Source of the DNA: Cohnella sp. SGD-V74
Lineage (GTDB): Bacteria; Bacillota; Bacilli; Paenibacillales; Paenibacillaceae
DNA: 64,000 nucleotides
Direction: 5' to 3'
NCBI RefSeq assembly: GCF_003001675.1
Contig: NZ_PVYW01000003.1
Coordinates: 248,001-312,000 of the forward strand
In this document: piece after piece, positions 16,858 to 24,041 of the stretch
How positions within the stretch are numbered: the first letter of the stretch is position 1
How the letters are laid out: each line of letters begins with the position of its first letter
The notes under the pieces: model-generated
What the model saw: the letters and a program-made list of their open reading frames with translations, nothing else
Told to the model about the DNA's origin: nothing
The model's database searches: none
Position numbers and translations under genes: made by a program

Positions 16858-17412
16858 ATGGACCGCAAAGACGCCAAAATCGTCGAGCTGGACGTCAGGC
16901 CCCACCTTCGCAAGAAGCTGGAGCCGTTCCAATTGATCATGGATGCCGTGAGAAACCTCGGCAAGGACGACATCTTCGTCCTTCACGCCACCTTCAAGCC
17001 GGCGCCGCTGTTCGGCGTGCTTAAGATGAAAGGATTGGCGGGCAAAGCCGAGCAGATCGGTCCCGAGCACTGGATTTCCACTTTCGTGAACAAGAAGAAC
17101 AAGAGCTGGCTGGACGACGGGGCAAGCGACGAGGAAGATAACGGGGAACGCGCGTCATCGGCGGCGGATAACGAACCGGCGCCGATCGGAGAGTCCAAAG
17201 TGGTCTCGCTGGACAACCGCGGCCTGGAGCCGCCCAAGCCGATGATTCGCACCCTGTCCGCTCTGGACCGCTGCCGGCCGGGAGACGAAGTGCACATTCA
17301 TAACGACCGCGTGCCGATGTTCCTGATCGAAGAACTCCAAACGTTGGGCTATCCCTATACCGTAGAGGAGCAGCCGGACGGATCGGCGAAGGTTCGCATA
17401 CAAAAACCGTAA
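16858..17412 (+). CDS. Two-domain DUF2249 protein
   Basis: Protein of 184 residues with two DUF2249-like halves: residues about 8-80 (ELDVRPHLRKKLEPFQLIMDAV, DIFVLHATFKPAPLFGVLK) and about 115-182 (LDNRGLEPPKPMIRTLSAL, DEVHIHNDRVPMFLIEEL), joined by an acidic, low-complexity linker. The histidines of LHATF and HIHNDR are good candidates for ligand binding. Start ATG after GAGAGG. It lies 17 nt after the hypothetical gene and 13 nt before the membrane protein. Confidence 0.85.
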   Translation: MDRKDAKIVELDVRPHLRKKLEPFQLIMDAVRNLGKDDIFVLHATFKPAPLFGVLKMKGLAGKAEQIGPEHWISTFVNKKNKSWLDDGASDEEDNGERASSAADNEPAPIGESKVVSLDNRGLEPPKPMIRTLSALDRCRPGDEVHIHNDRVPMFLIEELQTLGYPYTVEEQPDGSAKVRIQKP

Positions 17413-17425
17413 GGAGGCGAGAACG

Positions 17426-18658
17426 ATGTCCCGTCTCCCCTTTCTTTTTATCATCACCGGAATCGCCGGATTCGCGCTGTTCCACGGAGCCTCGCTGCTG
17501 TCGCTGTCCGGCTGGCTCGGCGAAGAGCTGCGCGGTCCGGACGGCTGGTTTCACATCCATCTGTTCGTGCTCGGCTGGGCGACCATGCTGGCTATGGGCG
17601 CCGTCTACCAGTTGATCAACGTCATTCTTCAGTCTTCGCTGTACAGCGAGCGGCTGGGCTACGTCCATTACGCGCTATTCTCCGTCGGCTTGTTCGGACT
17701 GCTCGTCGGGTTCGCGGGGGGTGACATCCACTGGATCGCCGCTTTCACTTCACTGGCGTTCTGCGGCATCATCGCGTTCGCCTGGAACATCGGCGCAACC
17801 CTGATTCGCGCGTCGAAGTGGAACGCGATCACGATCAGCGCCGCGTGCTCGGTCGTCTGCCTGCTGCTGACCGGCTTGTCCGGCATGGCGATGGGCCTGA
17901 ATTTTGCGACCGGCATCTGGGCGAACTATCACGACAATCTGTTCGGAGCGCACATCTGGCTCGGGACGGTCGGCTGGTTCGGCCTGTTGATTACCGGGTT
18001 CAGCTACAAAATGCTGCCGATGTTTTACTTGTCGCACGATTATCCGATCAAGCTGCAAAGCGCCGTGCTGATCTTGTGGAACGCCTCCGTCACGATCGGA
18101 GCGTTGGCATTCCTGGCCGACTGGGACGCATGGGCGCTCCAGCTCGCGATTGCTCTGCTGGCGGCCGCGACCGTCCTCTACAACGTTCACCTGGTACAGA
18201 TCAGGAAGAAGCGGCACAAGCGCACTCCCGGCTCGGGGATCAAGTGGTCGATATACGCAAGCCAAGCTTTCGCCATCATGACGATCGCCGCCTTCGTCTG
18301 CTCGGTCATCTATCCGGAGCGGATGCTGCTGTCCTCCTCCCTCGTCGTGGCAGGCTGGGCTTACTTGGGCGGCTGGGTATCGTTCACGATACTCGGTTAC
18401 GCCTCCAAAATCGTTCCGTTCCTGTGGTGGACGCACAAGTACGGAAAACGCGCCGGCAAGCCCGGAACTCCGGTCATGGCGGATCTGCTGAGCGAGAAGC
18501 AAACGAATGTCGGGCTGACGTCGATCGCCGTCTTGAGCCTCCTTCTTCTGGGAGGACTTGCGGCAGGCTCATCCTGGTTGATCTCGATTGCCGGATCGGC
18601 TTTATCCCTTCTGTCCATCGCCTATATTGCGCTCATCTCGCTCGTATTCACCCGATAA
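17426..18658 (+). CDS. Haem-copper-oxidase/NnrS-like multi-pass membrane protein
   Basis: Membrane protein of 410 residues with about 11-12 hydrophobic helices. Helix 2 (WFHIHLFVLGWATMLAMGAVYQLI) and a middle helix (HIWLGTVGWFGLLITGFSYKMLPMFYLSHDY) resemble haem-binding helices of haem-copper oxidase subunit I or NnrS. I do not see a clear HxxxY or adjacent His pair for a CuB site, so an oxidase or NO reductase activity is not supported. A haem-binding role in nitric oxide tolerance or electron transfer is possible. Ribosome binding site AAGGAGG. Fourth gene of the FNR-controlled operon. Confidence 0.7.
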   Translation: MSRLPFLFIITGIAGFALFHGASLLSLSGWLGEELRGPDGWFHIHLFVLGWATMLAMGAVYQLINVILQSSLYSERLGYVHYALFSVGLFGLLVGFAGGDIHWIAAFTSLAFCGIIAFAWNIGATLIRASKWNAITISAACSVVCLLLTGLSGMAMGLNFATGIWANYHDNLFGAHIWLGTVGWFGLLITGFSYKMLPMFYLSHDYPIKLQSAVLILWNASVTIGALAFLADWDAWALQLAIALLAAATVLYNVHLVQIRKKRHKRTPGSGIKWSIYASQAFAIMTIAAFVCSVIYPERMLLSSSLVVAGWAYLGGWVSFTILGYASKIVPFLWWTHKYGKRAGKPGTPVMADLLSEKQTNVGLTSIAVLSLLLLGGLAAGSSWLISIAGSALSLLSIAYIALISLVFTR

Positions 18659-18683
18659 CTTTCATGAAATGGAGTGGATTGCA

Positions 18684-18986
18684 ATGGCACACAGCGAAGA
18701 TCATCTCCGCGACCTTCTTAAGGAAGTGTACGACCCCGAGCTGGGCGTCAACATCGTCGATCTCGGGCTCGTCTACGAAGTTCGCGACGAACCGGAACGG
18801 ATCTACGTCAAAATGACGCTGACGACGCCGGGCTGTCCGATGCACGACACGATTGCCGGAGGGGTCAAATGGGTGCTCGCGGAACGTACCGGCAAAGAGG
18901 ACGTCAACGTCGACATCGTCTGGGAGCCGAAATGGTCTCCTCGCATGATGTCGATGGAAGCGAAAGAAATGCTCGGCTTCTTCTGA
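18684..18986 (+). CDS. DUF59/MIP18 family (SufT/PaaD-like) iron-sulfur assembly protein
   Basis: Protein of 100 residues with the DUF59 fold: LLKEVYDPELGVNIVDLGLVYEV near the N-terminus and the LTTPGCPMHDTIAGGVKWVL motif with its reactive cysteine in the middle. Relatives help insert iron-sulfur clusters into target proteins. It starts at ATG 18684, 6 nt after GGAGTGG. As last gene of the DUF2249 operon it fits a cluster assembly or repair role under anaerobic NO stress. Confidence 0.88.
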   Translation: MAHSEDHLRDLLKEVYDPELGVNIVDLGLVYEVRDEPERIYVKMTLTTPGCPMHDTIAGGVKWVLAERTGKEDVNVDIVWEPKWSPRMMSMEAKEMLGFF

Positions 18987-19028
18987 CCCGAATGTTTACG
19001 ACAAATCGGTTGTCTCGGGCAAAAATGA

Positions 19029-19074
19029 AGAAATGGCGGTGCTGGAGGAAACTAACCTCGCGCCGCCATTTCTG
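19029..19074 (+). terminator. Terminator of the DUF2249 operon
   Basis: GAAATGGCGG pairs with CCGCCATTTC across a loop of about 22 bases, followed by TGTTTGTT. It lies 45 nt after the last gene of the operon. Confidence 0.7.
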
Positions 19075-19170
19075 TTTGTTCGAGCATCCGCTCTGTCTTT
19101 TCCTTGCTTACGTGATGGAACCATCGTTTTCGTCCAGCCGCACACGTGTCCGGGTGTCCTCGGCCTCATC

Positions 19171-19970
19171 GTGAGTCGCTGTAACCGCGCTAAGTGGGGT
19201 TGGAGCAGCAAATGGGCCGGATGAGTCGCTGTAACCGCGCTGAGTCGGGTTAAAGCAGCAAATGGGCCGGTAGAGTCGCTGTAACGGTGCTGAGTCGGGT
19301 TGGAGCAGCAAATGAGCCAGTAGAGTCGCTGTAACCGTGCTGAGTCGGGTTGGAGCAGCAAATGGGCCGGTAGAGTCGCTGTAACGGTGCTGAGTCGGGT
19401 TGGAGCAGCAAATGGGCCGGATGAGTCGCTGTAACCGTGCTGAGTCGGGTTGGAGCAGCAAATGGGCCGGATGAGTCGCTGTAACCGTGCTGAGTCGGGT
19501 TGGAGCAACACATGGGTCGATAGAGTCACTGTAACCGCGCTGAGTCGGGTTGGAGCAGCAAATGAGCCGGATGAGTCGCTGTAACCGTGCTGAGTCGAGT
19601 TGGAGCAGCAAATGAGCCAGTAGAGTCGCTGTAACCGTGCTGAGTCGGGTTGGAGCAGCAAATGGGCCGGTAGAGTCGCTGTAACGGTGCTGAGTCGGGT
19701 TGGAGCAGCAAATGGGCCGGATGAGTCGCTGTAACCGTGCTGAGTCGGGTTGGAGCAGCAAATGGGCCGGATGAGTCGCTGTAACCGCGCTGAGTCGGGT
19801 TGGAGTAGCAACTGGGCCAGTAGAGTCGCTTTAACCGTGCTGAGTCGGGTTAGAGCAGCACATGGGCCGGCAATGTTACTGTAACCGCGCTGAGTCGGGT
19901 TGGAGTAGCAACTGGGCCAGCAATGTTACTGTAACCGAGCTGAGTCGGGTTAGAGCAGCGATGACACAGC
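19171..19970. repeat. Tandem array of sixteen 50-bp units
   Basis: Units begin every 50 bp (19171, 19221, 19271 and so on to 19921) and read approximately GAGTCGCTGTAACCGTGC, TGAGTCGGGTTGGAGCAGCA, AATGGGCCGGTA. Changes are confined to a few columns. The stretch 19311-19480 is repeated almost unchanged at 19611-19780, showing a six-unit (300-bp) higher-order duplication. The unit length is not a multiple of three, so repeated peptide frames across it are artefacts. There are no spacers, so it is not a CRISPR array. It fills the gap between the DUF2249 operon and the globin gene. Confidence 0.95.
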
Positions 19971-19985
19971 TCCTGCTGGGTTCGC

Positions 19986-20390
19986 CTAATCTTCCTCGTC
20001 CGGAGAATTGACCATGATGCGGGCAACTTGAGTTAGTCTGTCGTACAGCATTTCTCTTGCCGGGCCGGCAAGCCCGATCTCGTCCATCGCCTCTTTCATG
20101 CAGCGAAGCCATGCTTCCGCTCTTCGCGGAGTAACCGGGAAAGCCATATGCCGCTGCTGCATTCTCGGAGGTCCGTACTGGTCGGAGTAGAGCGGCGGAC
20201 CTCCCGCGAACTGGGTCAGAAACAGCGTTTGTTTGCGCATGATTTCCTCGACTCCGTCCGGAAACAACGGGGATAGATCGGCGTCCCGGTACACTCTCGG
20301 ATAGAAAGCCTGCACCAACCGCCGAATCGTCCCTTCCCCTCCGATCGTGTCGTATATCGTCTTCGGTTCCTCGGTCAGCATATTCCCCAT
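19986..20390 (-). CDS. Group II truncated haemoglobin
   Basis: Globin of 134 residues of the trHbO class (Bacillus YjbI-like). The early TIYDTIGGEGTIRRLVQAFYPRVYRD segment, FLTQFAGGPPLYSDQYGPPRMQQRHMAF with the proximal histidine (QRHMAF) and RRAEAWLRCMKEAMDEIGL with the conserved G8-type tryptophan are diagnostic. It may scavenge or turn over NO or oxygen. It has its own FNR-type promoter and sits between narK and the 50-bp array. Confidence 0.92.
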   Translation of the reverse strand: MGNMLTEEPKTIYDTIGGEGTIRRLVQAFYPRVYRDADLSPLFPDGVEEIMRKQTLFLTQFAGGPPLYSDQYGPPRMQQRHMAFPVTPRRAEAWLRCMKEAMDEIGLAGPAREMLYDRLTQVARIMVNSPDEED

Positions 20391-20440
20391 CCTTTCTCCA
20401 AAAAGCTATCCCCATCATAAACTCGGAAATCCCGGCCTGC

Positions 20441-20456
20441 TGTGACGTCCGTCACG
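20441..20456 (-). promoter_or_regulatory. FNR box of the globin promoter
   Basis: On the minus strand CGTGA-CGGACG-TCACA, 9 of 10 matches, with -10 TATGAT at 20419-20414 at the class II spacing. The box directly abuts the narK terminator. Confidence 0.7.
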
Positions 20457-20458
20457 GT

Positions 20459-20480
20459 AAAAAGGAGCCTTGCGGCTCCT
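20459..20480 (-). terminator. narK terminator
   Basis: Minus-strand hairpin GGAGCC-GCAA-GGCTCC followed by five T. It separates narK from the globin promoter. Confidence 0.75.
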
Positions 20481-20559
20481 AAATCAAGCTAAGCGTCTTC
20501 GAACGTTCGGGACAGTTAACCCACAAACGCCATGTCATTCTTCCTTCCGAACGGGGCGG

Positions 20560-22074
20560 TCAGGCCCCGGCAACTCGCCGATTGGAGCCGATGTCGCTGA
20601 ACATGCCCGCATAGTTTTTCACTTCGTCCGCATCGTTCTTGATCGCCGTAACGCTTAACCACTCCAGGTAGATCTCTCCGTTTTTCCGCCGATTCCAGAT
20701 TTCCCCTTGCCAATATCCTTTTTCCCGCAGGGAGCGCCACATTTCGTCGTAGAAGCTCTTATCCTGCTTGCCGGACTTCAGAATGCTCGGCTTCTTCCCG
20801 ATCGCCTCCTCCGCCGAATAGCCCGTAATCGCGGTGAAAGCGGGGTTGACCGAAGTGATGACGCCGTTCGTGTCCGTAATGAGAATCGCTTCGATCGTAT
20901 TTTCCAGCACGTTGGCGGACAGCGTAAGTTTGTCCTGGAAGAACATCCAGTTGACGAGGACGAAGCTGGCCAGCGCGATCTGCGCGAGCGCCATAAATCC
21001 GATCGAATACTGGCCGGTCAGGCCGTAGATCGCCGTAAGCAGCAGCGGCGGGAAAAACCCGCCCAAGCCGCCCATGGCCGAGATCATGCCGTTGGCGATG
21101 CCCGCTTGCTTGGTGAAATAGAGCGGCACGAGCTTGAAGATCGTTCCGTTGCCGGTTCCCGCGCACAACGCAACAGTCAGGCAGCCGACCGTATACAGCG
21201 CGATCGAGGGCGAGAAAGACAGCAGAATGGCGGCTGCGGTCAAGCCCGCAAATACGAACATTAAAATTTTGAACGGATTAAAGCGGTCCCCGAGCCAGCC
21301 TCCGATCGGTCTCATCGCCGTGGCCAGCGCGATAAAGCCGGCCGTGCGCATGCCCGCATCCACCTTGTCCAGATCGAAGTGGCTCACCAGAAAGTTCGGC
21401 AAGTATACCGTGAAGGCAACGAAAGAACCGAACGTCAGAAAGTAGAACAGGCACAGAAACCACAGCTTCTCGTTGCCCGACACCGCTCTGATCTGCTCCA
21501 TGATCGGCGTGCGAACCGGCGTCTCCTTCCGATCGCCGAGCAGGAAGTTGAAGCCCGCGAGCAGCACCAGCGCGATGCTGTAGAGCATAACCGTCCTGGA
21601 CCAGCCGATCGCGCTGGCCAGCACCGGAGCTCCGAACGCGGATAAGGCGGTTCCCAGGTTGCCGATGCCGTAGATGCCGTTGACGAAGCCGTGCCGTTCC
21701 TTCGGGTAGTACTTGGGCAGCGACGTCACCCCGACGGAGAATACGGCGCCGCCGATTCCGAGGAATACGCCGCCCACGATCAGATCGGCGAAGGAATCCG
21801 CCTGGCTGACCCAGAATACGGGCGCGAGCAGCAGTACGAAGCTGATCATGAACAGCTTGCGCGCTCCGTGCCGATTCGTCCAATAGCCGTACGGAATGCG
21901 CATGATCGAACCGATCAGCACCGGAATCGCCGTCACCCAGGCGAGCTGGGACGAAGTCAGCTGGATGTCTTCTTTAATGTAGGGCATTAGAGAAGACAAG
22001 ATCACCCATACCATAAAGCCCAAAACCAAACTTACCGTTTGCAGCGGCAGTTGAAACTTTTTTGCGTCTTGCAT
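20560..22074 (-). CDS. narK: Nitrate/nitrite transporter NarK with C-terminal PAS domain
   Basis: Protein of 504 residues. Residues 1-382 are a 12-helix major facilitator transporter of the NarK type, with nitrate signature stretches GIGGAVFSVGVTSLPKYYPKERHGFVNGIYGIGNLGTAL and CAGTGNGTIFKLVP. Residues about 383-495 are a complete PAS/PAC module (LENTIEAILITDTNGVITSVNPAFTAITGYSAEEAIGK then KNGEIYLEWLSVTAIKND). No kinase, cyclase or DNA-binding output follows. It looks like a sensor fused to a transporter, perhaps gating transport by redox or ligand. It has its own FNR box and terminator. ATG after AGGAG. Confidence 0.93.
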   Translation of the reverse strand: MQDAKKFQLPLQTVSLVLGFMVWVILSSLMPYIKEDIQLTSSQLAWVTAIPVLIGSIMRIPYGYWTNRHGARKLFMISFVLLLAPVFWVSQADSFADLIVGGVFLGIGGAVFSVGVTSLPKYYPKERHGFVNGIYGIGNLGTALSAFGAPVLASAIGWSRTVMLYSIALVLLAGFNFLLGDRKETPVRTPIMEQIRAVSGNEKLWFLCLFYFLTFGSFVAFTVYLPNFLVSHFDLDKVDAGMRTAGFIALATAMRPIGGWLGDRFNPFKILMFVFAGLTAAAILLSFSPSIALYTVGCLTVALCAGTGNGTIFKLVPLYFTKQAGIANGMISAMGGLGGFFPPLLLTAIYGLTGQYSIGFMALAQIALASFVLVNWMFFQDKLTLSANVLENTIEAILITDTNGVITSVNPAFTAITGYSAEEAIGKKPSILKSGKQDKSFYDEMWRSLREKGYWQGEIWNRRKNGEIYLEWLSVTAIKNDADEVKNYAGMFSDIGSNRRVAGA

Positions 22075-22149
22075 TCGCGCAGCTCCTCTCCTCTATGCCT
22101 ATCAGTCCGGATTCGTAATCCAATGTACCATCGATAGGAATCGGAGCAC

Positions 22150-22165
22150 TGTGACGCGAGTCACC
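22150..22165 (-). promoter_or_regulatory. FNR box of the narK promoter
   Basis: On the minus strand GGTGA-CTCGCG-TCACA, 9 of 10 matches. TACATT at 22127-22122 is the -10, the same hexamer and spacing as at narG. Confidence 0.72.
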
Positions 22166-22239
22166 GCCGCGCGCACCAACCGCCGTCCAGCGCGGAATCG
22201 TTCATAAAACGGACAAAAAAGCAAGCGGCGCATTTAAAA

Positions 22240-22266
22240 CGAAAAACGACCGGCTTGCCGCAAGCG
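22240..22266 (-). terminator. Possible modAB terminator
   Basis: On the minus strand CCGCTTG-CGG-CAAGCCGG is followed by TCGTTTTTCG shortly after the modB stop codon. Confidence 0.45.
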
Positions 22267-22273
22267 GACAAAG

Positions 22274-22945
22274 CTAGTCGTTTCTGGCTCTGGCGAAGAA
22301 AAGCAAAACGAACGATACGGCGATCATCGACAGCGTCCACGCCCAGGCCATCGTTGCGTTGCCGGCGTCTACGGCTATGTAGATCGCGGTCGGCGTCGTC
22401 TGCGTTCGGCCCGGAATGTTCCCGGCGATCATCAGCGTGGCGCCGAACTCTCCGAACCCTCGGGCGAATCCCAGCACGTAGGCCGTTACGAAAGAGCGGT
22501 AAGCCAGCGGCAGCGTAATGTAGGCGAACACTTGGCGCTCGTTCGCTCCGCTGGAGCGCGCCGCCTCTTCCAAGCCTTTGTCGACGGACAGGAACCCCGT
22601 CTTCATCGTCTGGTAGACCAGCGGGAAGGCGACGACGACCGACGCGATCACCGCGGCCCACCAGGAGAAGACGATCGGAGCGGCGAACAGCCACTCCGCG
22701 AACTTCCCGATCCAGCTCCTTCTCCCCAGACTGACGAGAAGCAGAAACCCGACGACCGTCGGAGGCAAGACAAGCGGCAGCATGAACGCCGTCTCCAGCA
22801 GCGTCTTCCCTTTGAACGAACGCCGGGTCATCCACCTTGCCGCTCCTACGCCCAGCGCCATCGCCGCGACGCTGGACAGGAGCGCGACCCGCAGCGACAG
22901 CGCGATGGGCGACCAGAACGCTTGCCAATCCAGTTCTCCGATCAT
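22274..22945 (-). CDS. modB: Molybdate ABC transporter permease
   Basis: Permease of 223 residues with about five or six helices. The cytoplasmic coupling loop EEAARSSGANERQVFAYITLPLAYRS (EAA motif) and LGFARGFGEFGATLMIAGNIPGRTQTTPTAIY are characteristic of ModB. It overlaps modA by 4 nt (ATGA). No ModC ATPase is encoded next to it, so the ATPase must be shared or encoded elsewhere. Supplies molybdate for the NarG cofactor. Confidence 0.93.
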   Translation of the reverse strand: MIGELDWQAFWSPIALSLRVALLSSVAAMALGVGAARWMTRRSFKGKTLLETAFMLPLVLPPTVVGFLLLVSLGRRSWIGKFAEWLFAAPIVFSWWAAVIASVVVAFPLVYQTMKTGFLSVDKGLEEAARSSGANERQVFAYITLPLAYRSFVTAYVLGFARGFGEFGATLMIAGNIPGRTQTTPTAIYIAVDAGNATMAWAWTLSMIAVSFVLLFFARARND

Positions 22946-23745
22946 TTGGCCGCCGGCACCGAGAAGCCGTATTTGACGAACACGTCCAGCGCGGCTTGCG
23001 ATTGAAGATAATCGTATAGGACGCCCGCTTGATCGGCGTTCTTCGTCGCCTTCACGATGCCGATCGGATATTCCACAGGCGTGTAGGCGGCCGGATCGAC
23101 GGAGAATGCGATGCCGACCTTATCCGAAGTGAGAGCATCGGTCTTGTAGACGAAGCCCGCTTCCGCGTTGCCCGTCTCTACGTATTGAAGCACTTGGCGA
23201 ACGTCCTTCGCCTGCACCAGCTTCGGCTGCAGCGAGTCCCACAGCTGTGCGTTCGTCAGCGCTTCTTTGGCATAGTTGCCGGCCGGAACGCTCTCGGGAA
23301 TGCCGATGGCGACTTTCTTGATCTCGTCATTGGCCAGATCCGCCGCGCCTGCAATGCTTATTTTACCGTCCGTCGGCACGACGACGACCAATTCGTTGTT
23401 CAGCAGGTTCGTTTGCCGATCCGCATCAATCAGTTGATTGTCGACCAGCGCCTTCATGTTTTTGGTCGCGGCGGACAAGAACAAGTCTGCCGGAGCCCCT
23501 TGCTCGATCTGCTGCTGCAGCGCCCCGGATGCGCCGAAGTTAAACACGAGCTTGATGTCCGGGTGCGCCTTCTCGAACAGCGGCTGAATTTCGTTCAGCG
23601 CGTCGGTCAGGCTCGCAGCCGCCGATACGGTAAGCTCGACTTGCTTCGCAGGAGCCGACTTCGAATTCGAACCGCACGCAGCCAATACGACGGACAAGAC
23701 AACGACAAGCAGCATAACCATACTTTTTCTAACAAATTGATGCAT
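22942..23745 (-). CDS. modA: Molybdate-binding lipoprotein
   Basis: Binding protein of 267 residues with a lipoprotein signal (lipobox VLAAC at about residues 20-24). Family marks are LTVSAAASLTDALNEI, FNFGASGALQQQIEQGAPADLFLSA and ESVPAGNYAKEAL, which line the oxyanion pocket. Length is normal. Co-transcribed with modB. A degenerate FNR box is 150 bp upstream. Confidence 0.95.
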   Translation of the reverse strand: MHQFVRKSMVMLLVVVLSVVLAACGSNSKSAPAKQVELTVSAAASLTDALNEIQPLFEKAHPDIKLVFNFGASGALQQQIEQGAPADLFLSAATKNMKALVDNQLIDADRQTNLLNNELVVVVPTDGKISIAGAADLANDEIKKVAIGIPESVPAGNYAKEALTNAQLWDSLQPKLVQAKDVRQVLQYVETGNAEAGFVYKTDALTSDKVGIAFSVDPAAYTPVEYPIGIVKATKNADQAGVLYDYLQSQAALDVFVKYGFSVPAAK

Positions 23746-23888
23746 TCTTTCTCCCCACCCCTATGTTTAGATATAATTAGACATAATTGATGATTATAAA
23801 CTTGTCAGGTCAGATTGTAAATCGAGCGACGACCGATGCGCGCCTTGTCGGATCGAATACTATTTTCGCTTACTTATCTGAAAGCGGA

Positions 23889-23904
23889 AGTGACGACCAT
23901 CACA
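23889..23904 (-). promoter_or_regulatory. Possible FNR box upstream of modA
   Basis: On the minus strand TGTGA-TGGTCG-TCACT, 9 of 10 matches. The hexamer at the expected -10 position (GAAAAT, 23867-23862) is weak, so this is less certain than the others. The sequence TTTAGATATAA occurs on both sides (near 23766 and 23934). Confidence 0.5.
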
Positions 23905-23976
23905 AAACTCATTTTAATTATATTAAAACATATTTAGATATAACCATCTATCATTCCGCATCTACTCAAACACAGC

Positions 23977-24018
23977 AAAAAGCTCCTTGCCGGCAAGTTG
24001 TGCCGACCAGGAGCTTAC
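23977..24018 (-). terminator. Terminator of the siderophore-binding gene
   Basis: Minus-strand AAGCTCCT and AGGAGCTT close a loop, followed by TTTTGC, 24 nt after the stop codon at 24042. Confidence 0.7.
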
Positions 24019-24041
24019 TGAATACGTCCCTCCGGTGCGCT

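Noticed and set aside
17426..18658. Nitric oxide reductase or terminal oxidase
   Set aside because: The helices resemble the family, but the CuB histidine set (HxxxY/E and paired His) is not apparent, so catalytic identity is not supported.
18996..19811. Long minus-strand frames encoding repeated CCSNPTQHGYSDS-type peptides
   Set aside because: They are the 50-bp tandem array read in three frames (three units make 150 bp). There is no ribosome binding site and the same peptide appears in all frames, so it is not a protein.
19171..19970. CRISPR array
   Set aside because: Units are contiguous at 50 bp with no unique spacers, and no cas gene is present.
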